64,000 nt of DNA from Actinomadura rubteroloni. Its GTDB lineage: Bacteria; Actinomycetota; Actinomycetes; Streptosporangiales; Streptosporangiaceae. Where the stretch lies: positions 62,001 through 126,000 of the forward strand of contig NZ_MTBP01000001.1 in the NCBI RefSeq assembly GCF_002911665.1. Reading direction: 5' to 3'. Below are positions 8,305 to 16,436 of the stretch, one piece after another; positions within the stretch are counted from its first letter, which is position 1; each line of letters opens with the position of its first letter. The notes under the pieces were generated by a model, which worked only from the letters and a program-made list of their open reading frames with translations, was not told the origin of the DNA and searched no databases. The translations under genes and the position numbers were made by a program.

Positions 8305-9374
8305 ACCGGCTCGATCACCACGGCGTGCTCGGCCGCCGGATGCGCGGCGGCGAGCAGCCGCCCGGCCTCCGCCTCGACGGCGTCCGCGTCGGGCAGCGGC
8401 GCGAACGGCATGACGCGGACGGTCGCCGTGCCGCGCGCGGCGTCCATCGCCCACATGCCGTGGACGAACCCGTCCACCAGCAGCGTCGGCCGGATGATGC
8501 CGTTGACGGTGAACACGCGCTTGCGGTGCTCCTCGGTGATCACGCGGCTGCGGTCCTCGTGCGACAGCGTCAGGTTGTCGAAGTCGGGGACGAGCCGGAC
8601 GGGCGCGGGCGTGTCCGGATCCGGTCGCGGCGCGTCCGGAAGGTCGTACAGGGTGCGGCCGTCGGCGTCGCGGAACGTCCGCAGTCGCGGCGCGAGCCGG
8701 TCGAACACGGCGCCGAGCCCGGTCAGCCCGGACCAGCGCTGCGCGTCGCGGACCGTCGCGGGGCCGAACGCCCCGAGGTAGCGCAGGACGAGCGCGTCCA
8801 GCGTCCCCGGCTCGCCCGGGACGCCGTCCAGCCACGTGTCGAGGTTCGTGTGCCGCGCGAGCCCCGACTTCCCCCACACGCCGCGCGGCGGCACCTGGAC
8901 GAGCGGCAGCGCGTAGTGGACGGCCCGCGCGAGTTCGGTCGCGTCGTGGCCGGGCCACCGCTCGGCGAGCATCTCCCGCAGTTCCTTCGCGCTGCGCGGC
9001 CGCTCGGCGAAATGGGCGCGGGCCGCCGCGAGGGCTTCGGGCAGGACGTCCTCGAACCCTTTGACGACGCGGTCCAGCAGGGTCTGGGCGAGGGGCCGCA
9101 GCGCGCGGGCGTCCCGGGCGCTGACGAGATGGATCGTGCCGCGCATCAGCAGGATCCGGACGGCCGCGCGCGTCTCGACCAGCGCGGCGAGGTCGGCGAA
9201 CGCGAAGTCCGTGAGCCGCGTCCACAGCCCGACGTACGGCGGGTTCGGCGCCTGGCTCTGCATTCCGACCAGGTGCTCGACGGCGTCGAGCGGCGCGAGC
9301 GGGGAGCGTTCCAGCAGCAGTTGCCGGGCGAGCAGCGCGCGGTTGAGGGCGCGGCGGTCGAGGAGATCAGCCAT
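8301..9374 (-). CDS. Winged-helix protein of the AlkZ/YcaQ (HTH_42) family
   Basis: A 357-residue protein of the family that includes the DNA glycosylases AlkZ and YcaQ. The QxQ motif, which in those enzymes takes part in base excision, is present in 'LVGMQSQAPNPPYVGLW' near residues 47-63. The order of winged-helix repeats is kept: 'GTIHLVSARDA', then 'LVLRYLGAFGPATVRD', then 'HEDRSRVITEEH'. Actinomycetes carry several paralogues, and some are linked to self-protection from DNA-alkylating natural products. No biosynthetic genes are next to it, so a general repair role is the more likely reading. Start ATG 9374. Confidence 0.85.
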   Translation of the reverse strand: MADLLDRRALNRALLARQLLLERSPLAPLDAVEHLVGMQSQAPNPPYVGLWTRLTDFAFADLAALVETRAAVRILLMRGTIHLVSARDARALRPLAQTLLDRVVKGFEDVLPEALAAARAHFAERPRSAKELREMLAERWPGHDATELARAVHYALPLVQVPPRGVWGKSGLARHTNLDTWLDGVPGEPGTLDALVLRYLGAFGPATVRDAQRWSGLTGLGAVFDRLAPRLRTFRDADGRTLYDLPDAPRPDPDTPAPVRLVPDFDNLTLSHEDRSRVITEEHRKRVFTVNGIIRPTLLVDGFVHGMWAMDAARGTATVRVMPFAPLPDADAVEAEAGRLLAAAHPAAEHAVVIEPV

Positions 9375-9578
9375 GGTGCAACAGCCTTCCAGTCCCGCCG
9401 AACGTACCAATCGCCTCTGACAACGGGGGCGGTGGAGGCACTGAACGTCATCGGCCGCTCACTGCTGCGGAAAAGTTTCCCCCGGAATGCACATGTCCAA
9501 ATCGCACGGCAAAGTAGCCATTAGCCAAATGTTAGATGAACCCGTCAACGGGCGATCTCCACTGGGAATCCTTCTCAT

Positions 9579-10862
9579 GTGGTGAATAATCTGCGGATCG
9601 GCCTGGGCATGCCGTTCGCCCGTCCCGTCCCCGGTGACCGGCGATGGCTCAGGACCGGCCTTTTCGTGGCCGCCGCGCTGGTGCTCGGCGCGACGTTATG
9701 GCTGGTCCGCTGGTCGGCGGGCCCATCGACGGCCACGCCCGACACGTTCTGGTACGCGCGGGACGCGTTCCGTTTCGCGGGCGTCTCCGAACCGCGCGCG
9801 GAGCTGGACGCCGCCCGGATCACCTGCTCGGCGATGGCGCAGGCGACGCCGCGTCCGACGAGCCATTACCGGCGCGGCAGCACGTGCGTGGACTACCGCA
9901 GTTCGCTGCCGCAGCGGGCGCCGCAGCGTTTCGAGGACATCTTCACGTCACGGCCCGGCTACGCATTGTTGACGGCGCCCTTCGTGTGGACGTTCGGCCC
10001 GCGCGGATTCGCCCTCGGCACGGCGTTCCTCGGCGTCGCGTGCGGCGCCGCCGCCGTCGGCCTGGCGCTGGCGGCCGGGCTGCGGCCGGCGCAGGCCCTG
10101 CTCGCCGAACTCGTCTTCTACCTCCTGCCGAGCGGCCTCTGGACGACCCGGATGCTCGCCGAGGCGCCCATGATCCTGTGCGTGCTGCTCGCGCTGACCG
10201 GGGCGGTGCTGCTGCTGCGCGAGGTGTCCCGGGTCAGGGCGGGCGCGCTGCTGGCGGCGGGCCTGGCGTGCTGCTGCGTCGTCAAGCCCGCGAACGGCGT
10301 CGCGCTGTCGGCGGCGCTGCTCGCCGGGGCGGTGCCGCTGTTCTTCTTCGCGCGGTCGCGGCCGGCGTGCCTGGCCGTCGCGGGGATCGCCGGGCTCGTC
10401 CTCGCCGGGAACGGGCTCGTCAGCTCGCTGCTGCACCTGCCGGGGACGGCCGAGACCTTGCAGGACACCTTCACCCGGCACTACCGGCACCCGGACGTCC
10501 CGGACGTCTGGCCCCGGCTCCGCGACCTGGCCGGCGAGCTGTGGAACGACCGGATCCTGCCGCAGATGCACGACGATCCGCTCATCCCCGCCGGGTACCT
10601 GCTCGGCGCGGCCGGGCTGTTCACCCGGCTGCGGGGCGACGTCGCCTGGCCGCTGCTGCTCGCCGGGCTGACCGGGGCCGTCGTCGTGACGATGCATCCG
10701 CTCGGCTCCGAGACCGACCGGCTCGCCACCGTGACATGGGTGCCGGTCGCGCTCGGGCTCGCCGCGCTGACGGCCCCGTCGCGGTTCCGCCGTCCGTCCG
10801 GCGCGGAGCCGCCCGTCCCGGCGCCCGCGCCCGCGCCGGCCAGGGAAGGCGCAGCGCCGTAG
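9579..10862 (+). CDS. Polytopic membrane protein, possible GT-C-type glycosyltransferase
   Basis: A 427-residue integral membrane protein with about nine hydrophobic helices, the first near residues 26-46. Helices pack in pairs, and a long extracytoplasmic loop with two Cys follows helix 1 ('ITCSAM', 'GSTCVDYRSS'). The topology and the loop after the first helix resemble polyprenol-phosphate-sugar-dependent (GT-C fold) glycosyltransferases, but I do not see a clear family motif. GTG 9579 is the longest start; ATG at 9609 is possible. The C-terminus is a Pro/Ala-rich tail. It is convergent with trpS, one base apart. Function is uncertain. Confidence 0.6.
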   Translation: MVNNLRIGLGMPFARPVPGDRRWLRTGLFVAAALVLGATLWLVRWSAGPSTATPDTFWYARDAFRFAGVSEPRAELDAARITCSAMAQATPRPTSHYRRGSTCVDYRSSLPQRAPQRFEDIFTSRPGYALLTAPFVWTFGPRGFALGTAFLGVACGAAAVGLALAAGLRPAQALLAELVFYLLPSGLWTTRMLAEAPMILCVLLALTGAVLLLREVSRVRAGALLAAGLACCCVVKPANGVALSAALLAGAVPLFFFARSRPACLAVAGIAGLVLAGNGLVSSLLHLPGTAETLQDTFTRHYRHPDVPDVWPRLRDLAGELWNDRILPQMHDDPLIPAGYLLGAAGLFTRLRGDVAWPLLLAGLTGAVVVTMHPLGSETDRLATVTWVPVALGLAALTAPSRFRRPSGAEPPVPAPAPAPAREGAAP

Positions 10863-10863
10863 T

Positions 10864-11886
10864 TCAGTACGGCATCCCCATCGCCGTGCGGACCTCCGCG
10901 AGCGTCCGGTCGGCGACGGCGCGGGCGTGCGCGTTGCCCTCGGCGAGGATCCGGTGGAGCTGCTCGGGGTCGCCCGCGTAGACCGCGCGGCGCTCGCGGA
11001 TCGGCCGCAGGAACTCGTTCACCGACTCGATCACCGTCTTCTTCAGCGCCGCCGCGCCGCCCGCCCCGACGTCGGCGGCCACGTCGCGCGGGTCCCGGTC
11101 CTGGCACAGCGCCGCGAGCAGCACGAGGTTCGCCACCTCCGGACGGTTCTCCGGGTCGTAGACGATGTGCCGGTCGGCGTCGGTCTTCGCGCGGGTGAGC
11201 AGGCGGGCCGTCTCGTCCGCCGACGCCGACAGCGCGATCGCGTTGCCCCGGCTCTTGCTCATCTTGCGGCCGTCCGTGCCGAGCAGGACGGGCGCCGACG
11301 ACAGCAGCGCCTCGGGCAGCGGGAACACCGGGGCGTAGCGCTCGTTGAAGCGGCGCGCGACCGTCCGGGTGATCTCCTGGTGCGGGAGCTGGTCGCGGCC
11401 GACCGGGACGAGGTTGGCCTTGCAGAACAGGATGTCGGCCGCCTGGTGGACGGGGTAGGTCAGCATCAGCCCGCTCACCGACGCCTGCCGCGAATTCTGG
11501 ATCTCGTCCTTGACGGTCGGGTTGCGGCGCAGCTCGGCGTCGGTCACCAGCGACAGGAACGGCAGCATGAGCTGGTTGAGCGCGGGGACGGCGCTGTGCG
11601 CGAAGATCGTCGCGGTGGAAGGTTCCACGCCGACGGCGAGATGGTCGGCGACCAGGCCGAGGACGTGTTCCTCCAGCCGGTCGGCGACGTCCCGGTCGGT
11701 GAGCACCTGGTAGTCGGCGACGAGCACGAACAGCTCCACCCCGGCGCGCTGGAGCCGGACGCGGTTGGCGAGCGTGCCGAAGTAGTGCCCGAGGTGCAGC
11801 GGGCCGGTCGGCCGGTCGCCGGTCATGATCCGGAACGCGGACGGACGGGCGGCGACGCGGGCGTCGAGGTCTTCGAGGTCGTTCAC
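10864..11886 (-). CDS. trpS: Tryptophanyl-tRNA synthetase under attenuation control
   Basis: A 340-residue class I aminoacyl-tRNA synthetase that charges tRNA-Trp. It has the HIGH-type motif 'PLHLGH' (residues 29-34) and the KMSKS loop (208-212) in 'GTDGRKMSKSRG'. Length and motifs match bacterial TrpRS. The start is GTG at 11886 with an AGGGAG site. The 150 bases upstream form a leader peptide with tandem Trp codons and three alternative hairpins (see entries at 11948-12050). This is the layout known for the auxiliary, indolmycin-resistant TrpRS of Streptomyces coelicolor, which is controlled by ribosome-mediated attenuation. Whether this copy is the only TrpRS in the genome, or drug-resistant, cannot be seen. 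Confidence 0.95.
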   Translation of the reverse strand: MNDLEDLDARVAARPSAFRIMTGDRPTGPLHLGHYFGTLANRVRLQRAGVELFVLVADYQVLTDRDVADRLEEHVLGLVADHLAVGVEPSTATIFAHSAVPALNQLMLPFLSLVTDAELRRNPTVKDEIQNSRQASVSGLMLTYPVHQAADILFCKANLVPVGRDQLPHQEITRTVARRFNERYAPVFPLPEALLSSAPVLLGTDGRKMSKSRGNAIALSASADETARLLTRAKTDADRHIVYDPENRPEVANLVLLAALCQDRDPRDVAADVGAGGAAALKKTVIESVNEFLRPIRERRAVYAGDPEQLHRILAEGNAHARAVADRTLAEVRTAMGMPY

Positions 11887-11947
11887 GAGTCAGCTCCCTG
11901 TGCGGTGGTCGGGGCCGTGCCCGGACGGGCGCCGCGCGGGGAGCGAG

Positions 11948-11973
11948 GGCGGACCGTCCGGAGACGGCCCGCC
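11948..11973 (-). terminator. Terminator-like hairpin (segment 3:4) of the trpS attenuator
   Basis: Two 11-base arms (11948-11958 and 11963-11973) pair around a 4-base loop; in the RNA all pairs are Watson-Crick except one G-U. It lies 61 bases before the trpS start. There is no long U run after it, only a C/U-rich stretch, which is common in high-GC actinomycetes. Confidence 0.7.
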
Positions 11974-11998
11974 GAGCGTGCGGAGATCGGTGGCCGTC
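11963..11998 (-). promoter_or_regulatory. Antiterminator pairing (segment 2:3) of the trpS attenuator
   Basis: In the RNA, GACGGCC (from 11998 down to 11992) can pair with GGCCGUC (from 11969 down to 11963). This 7-bp helix uses the 3' arm of the leader hairpin and the 5' arm of the terminator, so it excludes both. That three-way choice is the hallmark of a Trp-type attenuator. Confidence 0.65.
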
Positions 11999-12013
11999 GC
12001 TAGGACGGCCACC
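11989..12013 (-). promoter_or_regulatory. Leader hairpin (segment 1:2) over the Trp codons
   Basis: A perfect 10-bp stem (11989-11998 with 12004-12013) closes a 5-base loop. Its 5' arm contains the second Trp codon and most of the first, and the stop codon sits in the loop. A ribosome stalled at the Trp codons would keep this stem open and free segment 2. Confidence 0.7.
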
Positions 12014-12038
12014 AGGCCAGGCACGCGTGGCGTTGCAT
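12000..12038 (-). CDS. trpS leader peptide with tandem Trp codons
   Basis: A 13-codon ORF encodes M-Q-R-H-A-C-L-A-W-W-P-S. Two adjacent UGG codons lie just before the end, over the 5' arm of a perfect hairpin (11989-12013). Trp codons are rare, so two in a 12-residue peptide directly upstream of trpS is strong support. A -10-like TATCCT at 12045-12050 ends 6 bases before the ATG, so the leader may be translated from a leaderless transcript. The likely role is to sense charged tRNA-Trp: starvation, or a drug that inhibits TrpRS, stalls the ribosome and allows trpS transcription. Seen: ORF and hairpins. Inferred: regulation. Confidence 0.85.
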   Translation of the reverse strand: MQRHACLAWWPS

Positions 12039-12044
12039 GGGCTC

Positions 12045-12050
12045 AGGATA
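12045..12050 (-). promoter_or_regulatory. -10-like box of the trpS leader transcript
   Basis: TATCCT on the minus strand ends 6 bases before the leader peptide ATG, which would put the transcript start at or next to the A of ATG. No good -35 box was seen. Confidence 0.45.
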
Positions 12051-12104
12051 GCCCGTTCCGAAGCGGATCGTCCGCGACGGGATCGTCCCGGTTACGCTGG
12101 AGGC

Positions 12105-12590
12105 ATGACCACACCGGCCCCGGTCCGCGCGCTGCCGGACCTGTCGTTCCTGTTCAACCACGCCGCGCACGTCCTGCGGACGCAGATGGCGGCGGCGCTG
12201 GCCGAGGTCGGGCTGACGTCGCGGATGCACTGCGTGCTCGTCCACGCGCTGGAGGAGGAGCGCACGCAGATCCAGCTCGCCGAGATCGGCGACATGGACA
12301 AGACGACGATGGTCGCGACCGTGGACGCGCTGGAGAAGGCGGGCCTGGCCGAGCGGCGGCCGTCCAGCCGGGACCGCCGCGCCCGCGTCATCCGGGTAAC
12401 GCCGGCGGGCGCCGAGGCGGCGGCGCGCAGCCAGGAGATCGTCGACCGCGTCCACGGCGCGGTCCTGGACGCGCTGCCGGAGGACGAGCGGGCGGTGTTC
12501 GTGCGCGCGATGAACCGGCTGGTGGACGGGCATCTGGCGGTCCCGGCGGCCGCGCCCGCGACGCGCCGGGCGCGGGAGCGCAGCACCTGA
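12105..12590 (+). CDS. MarR family transcriptional regulator
   Basis: A 161-residue winged-helix regulator. The DNA-binding part is 'IQLAEIGDMDKTTMVATVDALEKAGL' region followed by the wing 'RRPSSRDRRARVIRVTPAG', near residues 58-105. Such proteins usually bind small phenolic or drug ligands and repress exporters. The next gene downstream, 70 bp away on the same strand, is an MFS multidrug exporter, which is its most likely target. The promoter TACGCT at 12093-12098 ends 6 bases before the ATG, so this message may be leaderless; the GGAGG lies too close to the ATG to serve as a ribosome site. Confidence 0.9.
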   Translation: MTTPAPVRALPDLSFLFNHAAHVLRTQMAAALAEVGLTSRMHCVLVHALEEERTQIQLAEIGDMDKTTMVATVDALEKAGLAERRPSSRDRRARVIRVTPAGAEAAARSQEIVDRVHGAVLDALPEDERAVFVRAMNRLVDGHLAVPAAAPATRRARERST

Positions 12591-12605
12591 TCCGGATTTA
12601 GATCG

Positions 12606-12630
12606 TCTGTTACCGAACTATCTGTTACGG
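12606..12630. promoter_or_regulatory. Direct repeat TCTGTTACnG upstream of the MFS exporter gene
   Basis: TCTGTTACCG (12606-12615) and TCTGTTACGG (12621-12630) lie 15 bp apart between marR and the exporter gene. They are AT-richer than the surroundings and could be an operator for the MarR protein. MarR sites are more often inverted repeats, so this is tentative. Confidence 0.35.
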
Positions 12631-12660
12631 TCTCTCTTGTCGTCCCCGAAGGAGAGACCG

Positions 12661-14085
12661 ATGGACCTTTCCCAGCCCCGCGCCCGGGGGCTCGCGCTCG
12701 CCGTCCTCTGCGCGAGCATGCTGATGATCATCCTGGACGGCAGCGTCGTCAGCGTGGCGCTGCCCGCCATCCAGGACGGCCTCGGCTTCACCGACGGCGG
12801 CCTGACCTGGACCGTCAACGCCTACATGATCGCCTTCGGCGGCCTGCTGCTGCTGTCGGGACGGCTCGGCGACCTCCTCGGCCGCCGGACGGTCTTCGTC
12901 GCCGGACTCGCCGTCTTCACCCTCGCCTCGCTGCTGTGCGGGATCGCCGCGAGCCCGGCCGCGCTCGTCGCGGCGCGGTTCCTCCAGGGCGCCGGGGGCG
13001 CGCTGGCCTCGGCCGTCGCGCTCGGGATGCTCGTCACGATCTTCACCGGGCCGCGCGAGCGGGGCCGGGCGCTCGGCGCGTTCGCGTTCGTCGGCGCGGC
13101 CGGCGCGTCGATCGGGCAGGTGCTCGGCGGCGTGCTCGCCGACCGGCTCGGCTGGCACTGGATCTTCCTGGTCAACCTGCCGATCGGGGCTGCGGCGATC
13201 GTCCTCGCGCTGCGCGTGCTGCCCGCCGACCCCGGGCTCGGGCTGCGGGCGGGCGCGGACGCGCTCGGGGCGGTCCTCGCGACGTCCGGGCTGATGCTCG
13301 CCGTCTACACGATCGTCCAGACCGGCGAGCACGGCTGGACGTCGGCGCGGACGCTCCTGCTCGGCGGCGTCGCGGCGCTGCTGCTCGCGGGGTTCGTCGT
13401 CCGGCAGGCCACCGCCGCGACCCCGCTGCTGCCGCTGCGGATGTTCCGCTCGCGCAATGTGTGGGGGGCCAATCTCGTCCAGCTGCTGCTCATCGGCGCA
13501 CTGTTCAGCTTTCAGTTCTTCATCGCGCTGTACTTGCAGCGCGTGCTCGGTTACGGCGCCACCGCGACGGGGTTCGCGATGCTCCCCGCAGCCGTCGCGA
13601 TCGGTGCGGCGTCGCTGCTGTTGTCCGCGCGGCTCTCGGCGCGGTTCGGGGAGCGCGCGGTCCTCCTCGCGGGGCTCGTGCTGCTGCTCGCGTCGCGGTA
13701 CTTCCTGCTCGTCCTGCCGGTGGACGGCTCCTACCTCACCGACGTCCTGCCGCTCATGGTCCTGTGCTTCGGCGCGGGGCTCGCCATGCCCGCGCTGACC
13801 GGGCTCGGCATGTCCGGGGCGCGTCCCGAAGACGCCGGGATCGCGTCCGGGCTGTTCAACACCTCCCAGCAGATCGGCGCCGCGCTCGGCGTCGCCGTCG
13901 CGTCCACCGTCGCGGGCCGCACGCCCGGAACCACGCCGGACGCGCTCAACGACGGCTACCGGCACGCGTTCGGCGTCGGCGCGGTGCTGCTGGTCGCGGC
14001 CTTCGCGGTCGCGCTCACCGTGCTGCGCCGCGTGCGCCCCGCCATCACCACCGAACCCGCTTCCATCAAGGAGACCGTGCGATGA
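12661..14085 (+). CDS. MFS multidrug exporter, DHA2 (EmrB/QacA) family
   Basis: A 474-residue transporter with 14 predicted membrane helices, the length and pattern of proton-driven DHA2 exporters. Family marks: 'LDGSVVSVALPAIQ' (motif D1 region, helix 1), 'GRLGDLLGRRTVF' (motif A, residues 62-74), and 'GLFNTSQQIGAALG' (motif C-like, near residue 399). It should pump hydrophobic cations or antibiotics. ATG 12661 is preceded by GAAGGAGAG. It is likely controlled by the upstream MarR protein, and is translationally coupled (ATGA) to the downstream PPOX-fold gene. Confidence 0.9.
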   Translation: MDLSQPRARGLALAVLCASMLMIILDGSVVSVALPAIQDGLGFTDGGLTWTVNAYMIAFGGLLLLSGRLGDLLGRRTVFVAGLAVFTLASLLCGIAASPAALVAARFLQGAGGALASAVALGMLVTIFTGPRERGRALGAFAFVGAAGASIGQVLGGVLADRLGWHWIFLVNLPIGAAAIVLALRVLPADPGLGLRAGADALGAVLATSGLMLAVYTIVQTGEHGWTSARTLLLGGVAALLLAGFVVRQATAATPLLPLRMFRSRNVWGANLVQLLLIGALFSFQFFIALYLQRVLGYGATATGFAMLPAAVAIGAASLLLSARLSARFGERAVLLAGLVLLLASRYFLLVLPVDGSYLTDVLPLMVLCFGAGLAMPALTGLGMSGARPEDAGIASGLFNTSQQIGAALGVAVASTVAGRTPGTTPDALNDGYRHAFGVGAVLLVAAFAVALTVLRRVRPAITTEPASIKETVR

Positions 14086-14555
14086 CCGCCTACGGACCCG
14101 GCCAGGGACCCGCCCCCGCACCGCTGGACGACGCCGCGCTCGCGACGATCCTGCGCGAGAACCCGTTCGGGGTGCTCGCCACGACGCGCCGCGACGGCCG
14201 TCCGCAGCTCTCGACCGTCCTCCAGGCGTTCGACGCCGACGCGGGCCTCATCCGGATCAGCACGACCGAGGACCGGCTGAAGGTGCGCCGGCTCCGCCGC
14301 GACCCGCGCGCCGTCCTGCACGTCGGCACGCCCGATCACCTGGCGTTCGCGATCGTCGAGGCCGACGCGGAGCTGTCCGACGTCACGCGCGAGCCGGGCG
14401 ACGCGGTCGGCCGCGAACTCCTGGCGCTGCAACCGCCGTTCTCCCCCGCGGACGAGCGCGCGTTCCTGGAGCAGGTCGTGGCGGACCGCCGTCTCGTCAT
14501 CCGCCTGCGCGTCACCCGTCTCCACGGAACAGGGCTTGACCTGAAGGGAAGTTGA
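14082..14555 (+). CDS. PPOX-class F420/FMN-dependent oxidoreductase family protein
   Basis: A 157-residue split-barrel flavin- or F420-binding protein of the pyridoxamine-phosphate-oxidase fold. The family start 'ENPFGVLATTRRDGRPQLSTV' is present at residues 23-43, as is 'TTEDRLKVRRLRRDPRAVLHV' at residues 67-87. These enzymes reduce or oxidise varied small molecules in actinobacteria. The gene overlaps the exporter stop by ATGA, so exporter and enzyme are made together; a joint role in detoxification is an inference. Confidence 0.85.
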   Translation: MTAYGPGQGPAPAPLDDAALATILRENPFGVLATTRRDGRPQLSTVLQAFDADAGLIRISTTEDRLKVRRLRRDPRAVLHVGTPDHLAFAIVEADAELSDVTREPGDAVGRELLALQPPFSPADERAFLEQVVADRRLVIRLRVTRLHGTGLDLKGS

Positions 14556-14573
14556 GGTCCGAGACTGGGCGCC

Positions 14574-15371
14574 ATGAAAGCACTCGTACTCGGGCCGGGC
14601 GGCATCCCGGCGACGGCGTGGACGGCGGGCCTGCTCACCGGGCTGCGCGCGGCGGGCGTCGACCTCGCCGCGGCCGACCGGATCATCGGCACGTCGGCGG
14701 GCGCGATCGTCGGCGCGGTGCTCGCGTCGGGGGACGATCCCGCCCGCCTCGGCGCGGTCGCCCCCCGCCGCGACGGACGCCGTCCCGACCCCGCGCGGAT
14801 GCGCGAGATCTTCCGGGCGCTCCGGGACACGACGGCGCCCCCGGCCGAGCGGCTGCGCCGGGCGGGGCGGCTCGGGCTCGCGGCGGAGGCGGCGGGCGAG
14901 GTGGACGGCGAGGAGGTGTTCATCGCCCGGATGGCCGCGCTGATCGGCGCGGAGCGCTGGCCGGAGCGGCTGGTGATCCCCGTCGTGGACGTGGCGACGG
15001 GCGCCGCGCGCGTGCTGGACGCGTCCGACCCGCAGCCGCTGCCCGTGGCCGTCGCGGCGGCGACCGCGATGCCGGGCACGGCCCCGGCGATCACGATCGA
15101 CGGCCGCCGGTACATGGACGGCGCGCTGCGCGGCGGCGCCAACGAGGACCTGGCCGACGGCGCGGACATCAAGATCGTGGTGGAACCGGGCGCCGGTGGC
15201 CCGTTCGGCGGCCCGCCCGGCGAAGAACCGTGGCGGATCGTGCCGGACGGCCCGTCCCGCGCCCTGCTGGCCGATCCCAGCGACCCGAACGCCTGGCCGG
15301 CGGCGTTCGCGGCGGGCCGCGATCAGGCGGCGGCGGACGCGCCCCGCGTCGCCGCGGAGTGGAACGTCTAG
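14574..15371 (+). CDS. Patatin-like phospholipase
   Basis: A 265-residue patatin-fold hydrolase. The nucleophile elbow GxSxG is 'IGTSAG' near residue 41 and the catalytic Asp is in 'YMDGALRGG' near residues 180-188. The oxyanion glycines are in 'GPGGIPATAW' at residues 8-17. It should cleave acyl chains from lipids; no signal peptide or membrane helix is seen, so it is cytosolic or membrane-associated. It lies 18 bp after the PPOX-class gene and may be part of the same message. Confidence 0.87.
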   Translation: MKALVLGPGGIPATAWTAGLLTGLRAAGVDLAAADRIIGTSAGAIVGAVLASGDDPARLGAVAPRRDGRRPDPARMREIFRALRDTTAPPAERLRRAGRLGLAAEAAGEVDGEEVFIARMAALIGAERWPERLVIPVVDVATGAARVLDASDPQPLPVAVAAATAMPGTAPAITIDGRRYMDGALRGGANEDLADGADIKIVVEPGAGGPFGGPPGEEPWRIVPDGPSRALLADPSDPNAWPAAFAAGRDQAAADAPRVAAEWNV

Positions 15372-15527
15372 CGCCGGCCTCAGCCGTCACGCGAGCGCGT
15401 TAACTGAGGGCCGGGACGACGCCGAAGGCGAGTCACGGACCGAAGATCGCGAAGCGATGCCGCGCTCGCAAAGGCACGGTTGCGGAGCGAGCCGCCAGGC
15501 GAGCGCAGCAGGCCGGGGCGTCGAAAT

Positions 15528-16436
15528 TCAGTGGGGCAGCGCGTAGAGCAGGACGGGGACGATCGCGATGGCCGGGATCGCCACCAACGCCGCCAGCCGG
15601 GCCGAGCGCCGGACGGGTCGGGGCTCCAGCAGCCGGTTCACGCGCGCCATGACCGGGATGTCGTCGGTGGTGGCGACGCCGAGCGCGCCGCGCGGCGCGG
15701 CGGCGGGCCGGGCGGCGGCGAACCGCAGCAGCGCCGTCGCCAGCTCCCGGGCCGGACGGTGCCGCCGGGCGCGGTCGTCGGCGGCCATCTCGATGAGCAG
15801 TTCGACGGCGTCCAGGCAGCGGCCGACCAGCCGGATCTGCGGGAAGACCTGGCGCAGCGACGTGAAGGGCAGCAGCACGAGGTCGTGGCGCTCGCGGGCG
15901 TGGGCGCGCTCGTGGGCGAGGACGGCGGCCAGCTCGTCGGCGTCCAGGAGTTCGAGCGTCCCGGCGCTGATCACGACCTTCGCCGAGCGGACGCCCGGAA
16001 CGCAGTACGCCGCCGCGCCCGGATGGTCGAGGACCAGCGTGCCGGGGACGGCGGAGTCGCGGCGGGACACCAGGGCGAGCACGGCCCGGTGCCTCCGCCG
16101 GGCGCGGACGACGCGGACGACCGCGCCCATCAGCATGGCCAGCAGGACGGCGGTCAGCCCGACCGCCGCCAGCAGCGCCGCCAGATGGACGCCGTCCAGC
16201 CGTCCGGCCTGGTCGGCGAGCAGGCCGGGCAGGCCGCCCGCGATGCCCTTGCGGTAGGGCAGCAGGGCGAGGCCGAGCAGGGCGCCGATCGTCGCGACGC
16301 CCCAGCTCAGCCCGAGGGCCTGCCACAGCGCGATGCCGAGGCGCGGCGCGCGCCAGGTCCAGCGCGCCCGCGACAGCGCGTGCGCGCCGCCGATCGTCGC
16401 GAGCGCGATGAGGGCGAGCAGCGCCGTTCCGGTCAT
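15528..16436 (-). CDS. M56 family (BlaR1-like) membrane metallopeptidase
   Basis: A 302-residue membrane protein with several helices (residues 1-25, 35-60, 85-110 and the C-terminal end) and a cytosolic zinc peptidase motif HExxH in 'LAHERAHARERHD' near residue 174. Unlike staphylococcal BlaR1 there is no C-terminal penicillin-binding domain. Its gene follows a BlaI repressor gene with a 4-bp overlap. In such pairs the peptidase inactivates the repressor on a signal. The signal here is unknown and may relate to respiration or the envelope, since the divergent gene is cydA. Confidence 0.87.
   Translation of the reverse strand: MTGTALLALIALATIGGAHALSRARWTWRAPRLGIALWQALGLSWGVATIGALLGLALLPYRKGIAGGLPGLLADQAGRLDGVHLAALLAAVGLTAVLLAMLMGAVVRVVRARRRHRAVLALVSRRDSAVPGTLVLDHPGAAAYCVPGVRSAKVVISAGTLELLDADELAAVLAHERAHARERHDLVLLPFTSLRQVFPQIRLVGRCLDAVELLIEMAADDRARRHRPARELATALLRFAAARPAAAPRGALGVATTDDIPVMARVNRLLEPRPVRRSARLAALVAIPAIAIVPVLLYALPH

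Noticed and set aside
12000..12533. Long minus-strand frame ending with the trpS leader peptide
   Set aside because: The upper part is antisense to marR with shadow composition; only the last 13 codons have a good start, position and role.
12625..14121. 498-codon minus-strand frame opposite the MFS exporter
   Set aside because: Composition is that of a mirror frame (Arg, Gln, Glu repeats), and the plus-strand exporter has clear family motifs.
15372..15527. Small palindromes such as ATCGC-GAA-GCGAT between the patatin and M56 genes
   Set aside because: Short, unmatched to each other, and without a clear stem of terminator length; no feature called.
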